The position numbers and the translations under genes are program-made. The notes below the pieces were generated by a model. That model was not told the DNA's origin. It saw only the letters and a list, made by a program, of their open reading frames with translations, and did not search any database. 64,000 bases of DNA from Corynespora cassiicola (taxonomy: Eukaryota > Ascomycota > Dothideomycetes > Pleosporales > Corynesporascaceae): assembly GCA_022059125.1 (NCBI GenBank), contig JAEUWY010000021.1, positions 248,001-312,000 on the forward strand. Reading direction: 5' to 3'. This document shows, in pieces, positions 46,737 through 58,840 of this stretch (within the stretch, counting starts at the first letter, position 1; every line of letters begins with the position of its first letter).

Positions 46737-48013
46737 CTAGGCATAGATGTAGCAAAAAGGCCCCCCAAGGGTATGCATAGCATCCGCGATCGTGATATTC
46801 GGCAAGCCAACATAACCGACGGTAATCGTGTCGTTCAGCCTCCCCTCCCGAGTCGGCGGTCTGTTGCCCAAGGTGAGCGTCCCGGCAATGGCATTCTGGC
46901 GCGTCGCAATGTCGAGATTCTGCCACGTCCACCACACGCGGTCGATCATAGCGTGATGGAACCAGAACGCTGGGTCCGCGGGCGAATTGTAGAAATCGCC
47001 GCCCGCGTCGCCGCCAATGGCGTAGTGGCCGCCCAGGTGCACGCCCATGACTGCATTCGGGAAGTCTCCCTGCATCGCCGATTGAAAGGTCGAGATGTTG
47101 TGGTAGTTCTTGATGAGCGAGGATGTCAATTCGTCGTTGGCGGTGATGAGGGCATTGGCGTTGAGATCGCGGCTGAGGCAGCGTGGGTTGTAGCCCAAAC
47201 AATCAGCCTGGGGGTTAGGCTTGACGCCCTTCAAGATGGTTCGGCAGGGACCGACATTCAGTTCCCAACTGGCATCAAGTTAGCGATAGACTCTTGAGCT
47301 GATTTTTGGTGTTGGAAGATGTCGGCTTAGACGATAAAAGCAACTTACTCCTTGAACGGGCCGGAGGTGATGCAGCCGCCACCTTGTGCCGGCGGCAGCT
47401 GGATGAAACATTCTGGCGTGGCCTGTGGCAAGCACGAGTAATTGCGTCCTGGAACATATGCCCCATCTCCGGACACACTTGTTTCGCTGCCGTCGAGGAG
47501 TGCATGTTTGTGTGGATCATCGGTCAAAGCCCAATTCCAATAAGGAAGATGCCCTCTGTATCCGCACTCGTCCCGCAGGACTTGTTCAAACGCATGGATA
47601 TAGTAGCGATGCCATGATAGAAAGTTTGCCTACTAAGTCAGTAAAGAGCCGCAATTTGAACGCAAGGGTCGTACCGTCCCGTGGATGCTCAGTGTTTGGA
47701 GGATGTGGTCAACGACGAAATCGTCGTATCGCGACCTGGCACCTGCGGAGATGGCCGCAGGTGTCTTTGCAGGCTTGGAGCCGAGGCATTTGACTGCGGC
47801 GATAAAGTTGAGCTTTTCGGATTTCCTCAAGCGCGACCACTCTCGCCGGACTGAAGCATTCTCCAGTGTGCATTTTTCAGGGTCGGGATAGCCGCTATGG
47901 GCAACATGATGCTGAAGTTTCAATAACCCTTGGGCGGCCAGTGCGTCGTTCTCCATGATGGCGCAAGCCATGTTGCCGAGCAGCGCAGCCGCGGCCACGC
48001 GGAAAATTTTCAT
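46737..48013 (-). CDS. Secreted short tyrosinase / catechol oxidase, copy 1
   Basis: A type-3 copper enzyme that oxidises phenols or catechols to quinones outside the cell. Three exons (introns 47630-47674 and 47269-47348) give 383 residues. A signal peptide (MKIFRVAAAALLGNMACA) is visible. CuA histidines are probably H103, H111 and H120 (VDHILQTLSIHGT...SWHRYY). CuB lies in VHLGGHYA and DPAFWFHHAMID, with a 24-residue spacing from the second to the third histidine. These spacings match the short Aspergillus AoCO4-type enzymes, which lack the C-terminal shielding domain of mushroom or melanin tyrosinases; the protein ends soon after the core with GGPFCYIYA. Whether it hydroxylates monophenols cannot be told. 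An in-frame ATG at 48031 is less likely. It is the tandem partner of the gene at 48909-50208. Confidence 0.93.
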
Positions 48014-48908
48014 CTTGATGTAGAAGACCAAAATCCAATGCCTCTACACAAGAATTTTGATTCCAGCTCGAACAAGGGCCGTTTAGAAGCCGGAGAGGGC
48101 ATTATATGTTGGAGCAATCTACCACGCTGGCCTATATTACAAAGTTTACGCTTTAGATGCAGGGAAGGATGCAGATAAGCCTAATACTGCGTGTTTGCCA
48201 TTCGCCCTGGCTATGAAGCCTCGAGAGGAAGAAGCAAAGTGTGCCTTTCCATGGCTCGACAACGGTCACTTTGCTGCCTCCCAGACCGTATCATGTACTA
48301 CGGTAGGTTGAATTGGGCAAAATTACCGGAGCACGAGCACAAGACTCGGGGCTTGGACCCTGCCATCAGTGGCCAGTGGGTGAGAAAATGAACAGTGGGA
48401 GATTCGAGGCAATCCTACCGCAGGCCGTCTGCATACACTTCCCTGCGTCCCGAAGATCTTTCCCCATGAGGCTGTCGCCAGCCGGGCCGTGGGGTTCTGG
48501 CCTTGCGGTGCGGGGGCAGAAAACACCATCCCTGGCCGACTACTCGTACCGCCTCGATTCCTAGTGGGTGGCCATCGGATGTCATGCGATGCGCAGCCGG
48601 CGCCCAGGTTCTCGGCAGAGGCTGCCTGTGCCGCAATATATATCATGGCAGTCGGCTGGAATGCCAAGAACCGTGCCGCTTACACTGGTCGCATTGGAGC
48701 CTGTTCGTCTGAACAGCGCAACGCTAGCTGAAGCCGCAGCTCGGTTCCAGCGCTTAATCTCTTTGCAAGCGTTAGCATTGCACTTCGACCACATTGCTTG
48801 TATACACTCGACTGGGCGCAAAACGTTGCAGGGGACATCGTGGAAGGCACGTGAGACTTTGCATTACAATCATCGATTCAGGTCTTCGTTACGGGCTGGT
48901 GGAAGAAG
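48014..48908. other. Intergenic region between the two tyrosinase genes
   Basis: Promoter side of copy 1 and 3' side of copy 2. GC-rich open frames in 48,300-48,730 have no recognisable domain. Confidence 0.4.
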
Positions 48909-50208
48909 CTAAACGTAAATATAGCAGAATGGACCCCCAAGAGTGTGCATGGAGTCGCCAATGGTAACGTTGGGTACACCCACATGGCCCATGGTGATCA
49001 CATCGTCCAGAGTACCGTCAGGTGCGTCGTCCCCAAAACCAGCCTTTCCACCGACAGAGTACTGCCTGGTGTTGAGGTCATGGTTCTGCCATGTCCAGTA
49101 GGTCCGGTCAATCATGCCGTGGTGGAGGAAAAAGGCGGGGTCGGCAGGAGAGTTCATAAAGTCGGAGCCAGCATCTCCCGAGATGGTGTAGTGTCCGCCC
49201 GTGTGAACCCCCATAACGTCGTTTTCAAAGTCACCCTGCAGCGAGGTCTGAAAAGAGGCAATGTCTTTGTAGCCTGTGATGAGAGACGTAATGAACTCGT
49301 CTTTGGTCGCATTTGCTGCCTGCTGGTTGATGTCGCGGCTAAGGCAACGAGGATTGTAGCCCAGCCCGTCTTCCTGGGGATTTGGAGGAAGGTTCTTCAT
49401 CATACTCATGAAAGGGCCAAGATTTACCTTGAAGCTGCACAACGTCAGAATCATGCGCAATGTCTGGCATTGGGAGAAGTTTACTCTTTGAATGGCCCGG
49501 AAGTGACGCAGCCACCGCCACTGCCAGGGTAAAGTTGCATCGTGCATGGTTCCTCGAAGGGAAAGCAGGAGTAGTTTCTGCCTGGCATGTATTTGCCATT
49601 TCCACCCATGCTGGTGTCGCTTCCGTCAAAAATGGGCGACTTCCGTGGGTCTTCAGCCCACCAGGCCCAGTTCCAATAAGGTTGATAGCCCTTGTAGCCA
49701 CATTCGTTTCGAAGAGCTTGCTCATAAGCCCAAGTGAAGTATCGGTGCCAGGTCAAGAAATTTGCCTAATTCATGTCAGCGCTCACGCCATATTATTCGT
49801 TCGGCTTGCGCGTACGGTAGCATGGATGGTCCATGATTGCTGAACGTGCGTGACTACAAAGTCATCGTATCGGCTTCGAGCTCCAGGTGCAACAGACTTG
49901 GGCGTCTTCGCCGGCTTCTCGGCAAGACACTTAACTGCGCTGATGTAGTTCAGCTTTTCGGACCGAGACAGGTTCGACCTAGAAATGCATCAGTATTGTC
50001 AAGGAATGTAGAATGGGTCAATTACATACCATTCGCGCCTTACAGCTGCATTCTTGAGGGTACATTTGGCGGCATCAGGATACCCATTTGATTTGGCATG
50101 TTCTTGTAGTTTAGTCAGGCCTTCGGCCGCGAGAATGTCATTTCCCATAAGAAAATTGGCGCTGCTGCCTCCTATCAAGGTAGCAGCTACAATTGTAATG
50201 ATCTTCAT
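48909..50208 (-). CDS. Secreted short tyrosinase / catechol oxidase, copy 2
   Basis: Paralogue of the adjacent gene. Four exons (introns 49979-50029, 49766-49815 and 49435-49484) give 382 residues. It has a signal peptide (MKIITIVAATLIGGSSA), CuA motifs THVQQSWTIHAT and FLTWHRYF, and CuB motifs VHTGGHYT and DPAFFLHHGMID. The tail GGPFCYIYV ends the short-type enzyme. Introns 2 and 3 sit at the same positions and phases as the two introns of copy 1; intron 1, inside the Trp codon of RREW, is absent from copy 1. Differences near CuB (FFLHHG against FWFHHA) may change substrate access. Start chosen at MKII; an ATG at 50235 is possible. Confidence 0.93.
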
Positions 50209-52225
50209 CTCGATAGTTATGGAGAAACGAAACAAGCCATCAGCTTCAGAACTATTACTCTTGCCAGGGAAAGGTTCTCAAGAGAAAGATTAACAATGTA
50301 GTATATCAAACATGCAATTGTATGCGCCTTATATATCGGTTTCCGCTTGGCCGTTGGCACTCCACGCGCAAAGCTAGTGGCGTTATAGCCGCCGTTCGGG
50401 TGGCGTGTATACTTCGAGTTAGAAGCCATGAGAAAAAAAGCATCCAATTCCACGTTCATTTCGGAAGGATCTAGTCTTATGGTGCCAATTCCCTGCATGC
50501 CGTGGTCCAGTCAGACGCTTATGTATAATCGCCTTTAGCTTATAAGGTAGCATTACTGACACAGTTACAGGGTTCATGCAGAGGCTCCAGTCTTTTGAGA
50601 GTTCATTTTGATGGTTTGATGGAAGCGAGGCATATAGTCTCGGAGGAGGGTATGGAAACGCCGCCCCTTAATAGCCAATGAAACATGGAATAAGGAGTCT
50701 AGACATACCCTACGGCTGCAACGTGGGACATGGTGGTTCAGAGACGCCACAAAAATGAATTGTTGCATGTTCAAATGTCCGTCTTTTGGCTTGCACTAGC
50801 TTCATGCAATCTTATCCTGTAGGTGTGGAGCCATGGTGGTCGCAGAAACCAAGAAAAATCAGACAGATTATTACTACCTATTGTGAGACTGCATGAGGAG
50901 TTAGATAGGAGATTCCGAAAGGTAACAGAATAGAAATCATCTATTCTAATATATCGAATTCCAAGATCTTGGACCTTCGGTTGCAAACAGTGTCCGCATG
51001 AGAGCGTTAGAGACCAGATCTGATACACAGACAATATACGTGTATTCGTACAGCTGAAAATTCTGTACCACAAAAGGGCGGGGTCTTCTCGTACTGTTGA
51101 TTCCTTCGACAAGGATAGTCGGCTGCGAGAACGGAGAGGACGTTTGGTGGGTCCATTATTGGAGGAAATTGAAGTGTAATCTTGGCGGTCGAACCAGACT
51201 GGCGGGTAGACATTGTGGCTAATGTAACCAGAGCGCGTAATCAGGATAATTCGGTCCCTCGTCAGCACAGTAGTATACCCCCCGTAATCTTAGTAGAGAG
51301 GCAACTCTTCCACGATGGGGTGATCCAGAAAGCAAGGGAACAATGGTACAGACGTTGGCAGCGCACGAGAGATGAACAGGCGGATCGCGACTTCGGCAGC
51401 TCGCTTGCACTTCCTAATCGAGTAAAACCCCTTATCCATCCTCCAACGCACCTGGGCAGGCACCACATCGGAACGTCTCCCGTCCACAGGCCACTCCCCC
51501 GGCCACTCCGCGGATGTTGAGCCAATCCTCTGTAAGGCGCGGAAACGGCATACCGGACTAACGACCAGGTCGCCCTTCGTTTCCGGTCCTCTGGGATCTC
51601 GAGCTATTGCGTACTCGAGAATAACTTCTAGTTCCGCCACATGATGCACGCCAGAGCCTTTCTCCCGTGCTCGAAACACAGTGGAGCGATCAAGAAGTGC
51701 AACATTTGGCCATTTCGATGATATCTGACTCGAATTCGAGAGAGCTGAATCTTCGCAAGGGAACTCAGGCTATACTCGCACGGTCTGCTGTGATCGGCCT
51801 CGTGCATACATGTATAAAGTTTGAACTATCCCGAGATAGGAAGCCAATCAAGCGCTTGAGCAAGGTTTTGGAACAAGTCAGGTGCGCCTTATCCGGTGAT
51901 GACAGCCGGATTGTCTTGGCTACTCCCTCCGAGGAGGACGTTTGGATCTTGCGCGAATAGTCGCCGCAGAGGCAGGCTTTATGGAGGGAATGCCACCCAT
52001 CATCTCGGTGTTCGCCATTCAGGAGGATGAAGACCGAGCTCCATTAGACTCACCAAGCCAATGCTACAGTAGCAGGCTCTGTACTGTGCCACATGGGACT
52101 TGTTTCTGCACCTCAAATCTTGATCGATATGAAGCATCAAAAGTTCTTTCATTACACGGCTAAATTCAATGTCTCCCTACAAGCCAATACTAAAAGAACA
52201 CCATCCCATACACATCGTTGGTATC
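50209..52225. other. Gene-poor region, possible relics
   Basis: Frames at 50771-51268 (-), 51290-51679 (-) and 51667-51960 (+) are open but overlap and show no domain I recognise. The last one, ending SGDDSRIVLATPSEEDVWIL, is the most protein-like and could be the end of a decayed gene. Nothing can be called with confidence. Confidence 0.3.
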
Positions 52226-53616
52226 ATGGCGGCATCTACCCCATCGAATGTTTCTCATATGACTCCTGAATACATCGCATACACGAATGCTCCTGCTCTT
52301 CGCGCGCAGACAGTGCCGATATATGTCATAGCGACAATTCTTGTGCTCGTACGAAGCTACGTGCGGCTTTTCATGCTTAAGACTTTCGGAAAAGATGACT
52401 GGACAATGCTCTTTGCTTTGGTAACAAATCCCATACTGTCTGAATAACAATAGAAGCGCATGAAGAACTGATACTGGACTTACCAGCTTTTTGCTACCGC
52501 GACATTCTCTTGCTACATGGCTGAGCTAAATCTAGGCCTTGGGAGACATCCAGATGTTGTGATCATGGACAAGGCGCGTTATGAGCAGCTCATAAAAGTG
52601 CGTGTCATCCACATGATGTTCATCGTTACTGGCCTCGGCCTGGTCAAAATATCAGTCAGCCTATTTTTGCTACGACTTGCAACCAGGAAGTTGTACAGGT
52701 TGTTTTTATATGGACTTGTAGCCTTCATGGTCTTATTCACGTTGGCATGTGATGGAACACTTGGTAAGGTCCTACCGACTATATATAATGGATGTCTTCG
52801 CTAATGTCAAGGCAGTGAGTGGCACTACTTGATGTCATAGACGAGGAGTCTGCATACTAAACAAATGTTTTTTTTTTAGATATTTCAATGCATACCCTTG
52901 AAAGCCGCTTGGAAGATGGACCTTCGGCCTCCACCGTTCGGGACGGGGAACGCAAAATGCTACACTCTTGAGGTATTTCAGGGTATAGCGCTTTTCAACG
53001 TCGGCAAGTCTGCAAAAAAAATAAGCATAAAAACTTCCACTCATATCCAATAGTTGTCAACATCGTTACAGATTTCTTAGTTGCCTTGCTTCCCGTCCCC
53101 CTTATCTGGCAACTCCAACTCAGAGTCCGTGCACGCGTCTCCCTCATCATCATCTTATCCCTCGGTCTTTTCGCAGCCGTAGCTGGCATCGTCCGCGCGC
53201 TAAAATTGATGGACATCGACGACTGGACAAACGATTCATATGGCATCTGGAACTTTATGGAGCTGTTTGTCGGCATCATCGCCGCATCGCTCCCAGGGCT
53301 GAAGCCATTGTTCAGCCGATTTTTCCATGCCGCAAGAGCCTTCACAAGCGGCAGTGCCAAAACGGCAGCGTTCAAGGATGTAAATTCTCTCGGATACCAT
53401 CGACAGAACGATGAATCGGACCAGGGGCTTGTATTGCAGGATTTGAGAGATGAAGGCAGTTCTTCGGCCAGGATATCATCGCAGACCGGGCACGTTGGAC
53501 AAACCGGAATTTGGAAAACAGGTAGAGCAAAGAATAGCGATGAAAGCTTTCTGCCACTTCATGACTTGGACGGAAAAGGAATACTTGTCACGAGGGATGT
53601 TCATATAAGCAGATGA
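52226..53616 (+). CDS. PTH11-like integral membrane protein (fungal rhodopsin-like domain)
   Basis: A seven-helix type fungal protein related to the extracellular-sensing PTH11 group. Visible landmarks: ILVLVRSYVRLFMLKTFGKDDW after helix 1-2, MMFIVTGLGLVKISVSLFLLR, FQCIPLKAAW, and IVTDFLVALLPVPLIWQLQL. The long cytosolic tail is Ser/Asp-rich. There is no N-terminal CFEM domain. Intron 1 is 52421-52486. The third intron fits only as a GC-AG intron (53004-53053, donor GCAAGT), giving an unbroken FNVVVNIVTDF join. For the second intron the obvious GTAAGG donor (52764) gives a frameshift into 52880, whereas a GCATGT donor (52745) keeps the frame; with that choice the exons sum to 1,140 nt and 379 residues. 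Otherwise the gene is disrupted. The start ATG at 52226 is preferred over 52169. Confidence 0.75.
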
Positions 53617-54054
53617 TGTTTTTTATCACCAAAATGCCACAACCCGGTCTTCATTTTCGATTACGATACGGAATTACAGTGTGCAAAAATCCAACAGTTC
53701 AGGTTAAAACATGCAACGATGGCCGATCGCTTGATACGGGGGTGCAGTATCGCCTTTCTCGCCTTTTTCGTCGACGCCGCATCGTTGGATTCCTCACCGC
53801 CAACCACCACCAACATCCCGAAGGACTCAGCCCGCGTATCGAGGCCTGCATTAGCAGCAGAATGTTGAAGCACGAGTTTTGATGTTGATTTTCTGGCCAG
53901 TAGTTGGTCATATGTATCGAGTTAAAGAAATTCGACCGTGTACAGCCAACACAGGAATGAATAACGGCAACTAGGCTTTAGAAGGCCTGAAATTTCTGAC
54001 ATGGCTGGGAAATTGCAATATATTGACTTAGCATATTTGATCATAACATCTACA
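53617..54054. other. Convergent intergenic region
   Basis: 3' flanks of the PTH11-like and amidohydrolase genes. No supported gene. Confidence 0.4.
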
Positions 54055-55080
54055 TTACGAATCTGGATCTTCCCATTGCCACAGCCTACGAGGGTTATCT
54101 ACAAATAATCTTTGGATCTGGGCTGGATTCCCTGCCCACGTTTTGTACTGTCCGACTACCGCCACATCGTCAATGTTCTTGTACTCCGCCTCGTTTAGCC
54201 TTCCACCAACTGCTGCGTTCCCCTCCCTGTTAGCCGTATGAGGCCAATCGCTCCCGTACACAACCATATCCGGGCCATTGACCATGAAGGTCTCTGCCAC
54301 AACGCGCATGTCTTCGTATCTAGGCGCCGCATTTGAATTGAGATAGACGCCTGAGATCTTGACGAACAGTAGCTTCCGTTGAAGTAGATCCACCACTTCC
54401 GAGAAACCTGGTTTGTGGTACGGATCAATCGTGTCTCGTGTGATGTTCGTTTTGCTTCCCACCTCCGGATAGGCGAAATGATCTACGACAACGCGGACAC
54501 CCAATTTTGGAATAACGTCGTGCAGGGCAACAAATGATCTCATCGGAATTCGTAGCTGTAACACCCAATTGTGGATTCTTGCTACAGTAGCCATCTTCTT
54601 GACACGGTCTACAATTTCCTCATTGGTGCCTTGGTTACCTGTGCTGAGGCGTACACCGCGAACACCGGCTGTGTGGTACTCGGTGAGTGTTTCTTTGGTA
54701 ATGGTGTCAGGATCAACAACGCAGACCCCGCGGGCAGTACCGTTGAAGTAGGAAAGTGCGTCGAGTAATACCCCGTTGTCGGTTCCATACACGCTGGGAA
54801 GAACAACAACGAGATGGGCAAGTCCTAAAAATTTCTGGAACTCGGTGGCGTTGGAATTGGTGGCTGGCTTTGGCGTATATTCTCGTTCTAGGCTCAGTGG
54901 GAATCGTTTCGGGTCAATTACATGCATGTGAGAGTCCCTGAGGATTGTTAGCGGCTACTTTCTAGTTCTTTTAGGGTACTTTGCTGACCATGAGTACGGA
55001 GGAAGAAGGGCAGTGGTGTTTATAGCGAGAGCTGTGGGTATGATCACGGCCCCTGCAATTAGTTTGGCGAAGCTAAACAT
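54055..55080 (-). CDS. Secreted amidohydrolase-2 family protein
   Basis: A metal-dependent hydrolase of the amidohydrolase_2 TIM-barrel family, of the type that includes lactone hydrolases and decarboxylases. Two exons (intron 54938-54979, 42 bp) give 327 residues. The metal-binding start is DSHMHVIDP (H-x-H). Later elements are GVRGVRLSTG, VVVDHFAYP (conserved His), LFVKISGVY and VVYGSDWPHT (conserved Asp near the C-terminus). Exon 1 encodes MFSFAKLIAGAVIIPTALA, a good signal peptide with a likely cut after ALA, followed by NTTALLPPYSW. Most members of the family are cytosolic, so export is unusual. The substrate is unknown. Confidence 0.85.
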
Positions 55081-57479
55081 CTTGCGATTTTTTCTTCTAT
55101 GGCCCAAGATACTTGGAATACTAGGTCTCTTAGTAGGCAACCCGCATAGATACGTTCGTCCACTCTGTGCAGTTAGAAAGCGATGAATTACGCGGGCTTG
55201 AGATTTTTCACCAGAGCCGGTACCAACTTTCCGAAATGCACAGCGCACGGTAACAACTATATATTTCGTCACAAGCCCTTACTTCCGAGGCTCATCGGCA
55301 TCTACAAAGTCATAAATCTCCACTGTGTGAAAAGCCAGGGGTTTGGCGGCAAGGATCAGCCCCAGAATCAAGACGTGATTGGCCATCGGTAGTTGACCGA
55401 AGTTTTCGTCGCATCATGTAGGCCCGATAGGACCGGCCCCGAACTTATTGTTGCTATTGAGATGGATCGTATATCGAATGTGCAAATATGAATCTCAAGT
55501 CTGCAGTAGTTGTACGAGCGTCTATTGCTACAGCGAACCATGGGGTACACCTGGACAGCATTCAAGTTTCGGCTGTCTGGCCGACAGAGAACTCAACCCA
55601 AGACAAGTACCAGCCATATAAGTTCTTTCCTTTGCACGTTGATTTGCGCCTATTTTTAATACTTTGTCTAACACAGGCCCCGCAGTTTCCAGATGGCGCC
55701 TGTAGCAGCCAACGTGCCGAAAGCCACCGACGCCATCAAAATCTTGCCCATAGAGCGACAGTCACCGCCCGCGAAGCAGCCTGGCTCCGTTTTCTCATTG
55801 ACAGGCTGGCTGGCTGACTTTCAGCTCGCCGTCAAATGGTGCTGCTCTCTCCAGTCTGCTGGCAAAGCTAAGGTGCATGTCATTGCGGGGTCTGTGAGCT
55901 AAAAAAATATGTGTGACATGATCATTGCCGTCCAACTCGATGGTGACCTGCGATGCTGTGGGCTCCTTGAGGGGTCGAGCAATGAGGCGGTGGTTATACA
56001 ATACGCGGCTGCCGAGGCTATTTTTCAGGCCTTGAATTTTCGCACTTACTTTCTCAGAGCCATCGGTATAGGCGATGTCTTTCTTCGAGAGCTGCAAAGC
56101 GCTCCCGATGAGTTCGTTCGTAATGGGCGGTGCCTGGGCCATGAGCTCATTGGCCAACACACCGGCCATTTCTTGTCCGCAACATTCGTAGCTATAGAAG
56201 AAGAAGAAACAGAAACTAGAGAAGCATCAGTTTCTCATTGACCCACGTCTATTGGTCCGACAAAGACCCCCGTTCCCTTAATCCAGCACTCGCCGTAGCC
56301 TAAGATTTTAGGTAGTATATCCTTGCTATGGAAGTTACAGATTCCATCTTCTAATTTCAAGTATAACCCTTGACCAAAATTATTCAATGAAAAGCGACTT
56401 TAGCATCACATGAGATTGATTGCGAATACTAATCATTCATCACCGCGATTCGGGGCTTGCGATTTGTAAGTGCTCAAATATAAGAAGTCGCTTACCAAGA
56501 ATATCATGATCACGAGCACAGAATAGTCTTCTACCAAGGTATGTCATTGTTGCAGCACATTTCTAATTTAGCTAAGATCTAAAATGAATCTGGAATTGAC
56601 CAAAACCATGGTTGTGTCTAATTTAGCATCCAAGCTAGACCATTTGCTGTTTAGACTGAACACTAGATTTAGCTTTCATGAATGTCATCCATACAGCCAT
56701 ACTTTATTGGTTCGGGTTTATCACTGTCCACTGTAGACCATACCTCCGCAGGGCTATCATAAGCGACAAGAAGATACAATGGACGTCAAATCCTAGCTGT
56801 AAAATTTACTAGTTACAGACAAGTTCTATTCTTGGTTTCTCGATTACGGAAACGAAGGGCTATTATTTGCGCGCACATGGCAAAGCTAACCCTGATATCC
56901 TCGTTTGGGGACCATCTGATCAACAATATTCTGAGATGGAATGGAAAGCAGAGTCTCATATGATCTTATGCCTTTTTAACTAATGGAATTAACTGCTACA
57001 GCATTTCTTATCATAGCAATTGATACAATTTCGAGGACGCGTGAATTATCCCTTCTTACTACATTACAACAACAATGCGGGGAAAGTAGTATTCGCACAC
57101 ATGCCAGTCTAATTTTGCTGACTACCAATCAGATCTTCTCATAGAGTAGCAGAGGGCCAGAGATGTCCTGAATAGGCCGATATTATGTAAATTGTTCTTC
57201 GTAGAGCCTAATGGGTGACGGTTAGCGCGGATTGTGTCACTTTCTAATGGCCAATCACATCCTCATGTCCACCTTACATCTCAGCTCCCACTAGTCCCGC
57301 AGCGCACCACTGGTACTGCCAATAGTTCTGCGAAACTAGGTAACCCACCTTCTTTCTTCGTATTAAGTATGAATTTTGCGCTAGGATATCTCGTTCATCT
57401 GATATAAGTAGGCGCTCACATCAATGAAAATCATTCACGCACTCAACTATCTTCTCATCGTCACGACAAGGTTGTGAAA
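55081..57479. other. Long gene-poor, AT-rich region upstream of the lectin gene
   Basis: A minus-strand frame at 55795-56169 (about 124 codons, with ELIGSALQLSKKDIAYTDG) is protein-like but unrecognised, and a plus-strand frame overlaps it, so I do not call it. From 56,290 to 57,400 the sequence is AT-rich without coding signal. A TATA-like TATAAG lies at 57403-57408, about 75 bp before the lectin ATG. Confidence 0.4.
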
Positions 57480-58577
57480 ATGAGACTAAATCTCTTCATC
57501 TCTACCATAATTCAATTCGGAAGCATCGTTGTCGCGCTTCCATGGCCCGTCGGCGAAGCCAATGCCTTATCCCAACGTGCGGGAACCGCCCCCAAGACGA
57601 CTCTAAACGACCGCGGCGCTCACCTGATCAAACGGGTCACTCCTGGTCAATGGGAATCTCTTGGGGGTGTCGCGACCTCTGCCCCTGAAGCGGTAGCATG
57701 GTCATCTAATCGACTGGATGTCTTTGTCAAGGGAACGGATAATGCAATATATCACAAATGGTGGGATGGCTCTCGATGGGGTGGTTATGAATCCCTCGGG
57801 GGCGTGGCAACTTCAGCTCCTTCAGCTGTTGCCTGGGGCCCCAACCGTCTCGATATATTCGTCACAGGCACGGACAATGCGGTATACCACAAGTGGTGGG
57901 ACGGATCAGCATGGGGAGGGTGGGAGTCTCTTGGCGGAGTCGCAACCTCTCAGCCGACCGTTGTCTCTTGGGGCTCAAACCGTCTGGATATTTTTGTCGT
58001 TGGCACAGACAATGCTATTTGGCACAAGTGGTGGGACGGATCGGCGTGGGGCGGGTGGGAATCCCTCGGAGGGGTCGCAACATCCCCATGCTCGGCTGTT
58101 GCTTGGGGCCCGAACCGCCTCGATATATTCGTCAAAGGTACCGATAATGCTACTTGGCACAAATGGTGGGATGGATCGCGCTGGGGAGGCTGGGAATCCC
58201 TTGGAGGCATTGCAACCTCACCGCCAACCGCAACTTCCTGGGGACCCAACCGCCTCGACGTACTTGTGAAGGGCACAGACAATGCCATCTGGCATAAGTG
58301 GTGGGATGGCTCGCGATGGTCGACTGGGTGGACGTCACGTGGTGGAGTTGCCACTTCGCGCCCCACAGCAGTATCGTGGGGAGCCAACCGCCTGGACATC
58401 TTTGTAAAGGGAACAGATAACGCGATTTGGAACCGATGGTGGGACGGCTCACGCTGGAGCAGTTGGGTTTCACTAGGGGGTGTATCTCTATCCCGGCCTG
58501 TCCCAGTCTCATGGGGTGTGAACAGGATCGACTTATTTGTGGTGGGAACGGACTCCGCCGTTTGGCACAATTGGTGA
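57480..58577 (+). CDS. Secreted PLL-type beta-propeller lectin with seven repeats
   Basis: 365 codons without intron. A signal peptide (residues 1 to about 19) and a short pro-region end in LIKR at 49-52, a Kex2-type site. From residue 58 on, seven near-identical repeats of 45-46 residues follow: ESLGGVATS, then [19 protein letters not shown], then [13 protein letters not shown]. The seventh ends at the stop with AVWHNW. This is the pattern of Photorhabdus PLL-like seven-bladed propeller lectins, which bind fucose or O-methylated sugars between blades. Such domains are best known in bacteria and scattered fungi, which suggests horizontal transfer. Cysteines are almost absent (one in repeat 4). 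The role could be recognition of or defence against other organisms. The sugar specificity is inferred only from the family. Confidence 0.88.
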   Translation: MRLNLFISTIIQFGSIVVALPWPVGEANALSQRAGTAPKTTLNDRGAHLIKRVTPGQWESLGGVATSAPEAVAWSSNRLDVFVKGTDNAIYHKWWDGSRWGGYESLGGVATSAPSAVAWGPNRLDIFVTGTDNAVYHKWWDGSAWGGWESLGGVATSQPTVVSWGSNRLDIFVVGTDNAIWHKWWDGSAWGGWESLGGVATSPCSAVAWGPNRLDIFVKGTDNATWHKWWDGSRWGGWESLGGIATSPPTATSWGPNRLDVLVKGTDNAIWHKWWDGSRWSTGWTSRGGVATSRPTAVSWGANRLDIFVKGTDNAIWNRWWDGSRWSSWVSLGGVSLSRPVPVSWGVNRIDLFVVGTDSAVWHNW

Positions 58578-58840
58578 TCTCGGGCTTCTCGCTTCATCTC
58601 GACTTTGGCTGCACCATTTGGACTTCTGTTCATATATATCTACCCGCTGATGTTCATATTAATGTTATATATGCTTTTTTTTAAAAAAAAAAAAGTATCC
58701 AGAAAAGTGCAGCAATAAATATCAATGTCTATATGCATATCTACATTATTCCTTCTACAGTCTAGACATATACACGCGCGGATGAAAAGACCACTTCTAC
58801 GCAAGCATCCTCCATACTATTGCTGTTTATTGTGTGTAGT
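58578..58840. other. Convergent spacer with a T8A12 tract
   Basis: Between the lectin and the TmpA-like gene. T8 at 58675-58682 is followed directly by A12 at 58683-58694. This symmetric AT tract may serve polyadenylation on both strands. Confidence 0.45.

Noticed and set aside
50771..51960. Several frames of about 100-165 codons between the tyrosinases and the PTH11-like gene
   Set aside because: They lie on both strands, overlap and match no family I know; at most a decayed gene end at 51667-51960.
55795..56241. A 124-codon minus-strand frame with a 110-codon plus-strand frame over it
   Set aside because: The minus frame is slightly protein-like, but without a family, signals or a start context the call cannot be supported.
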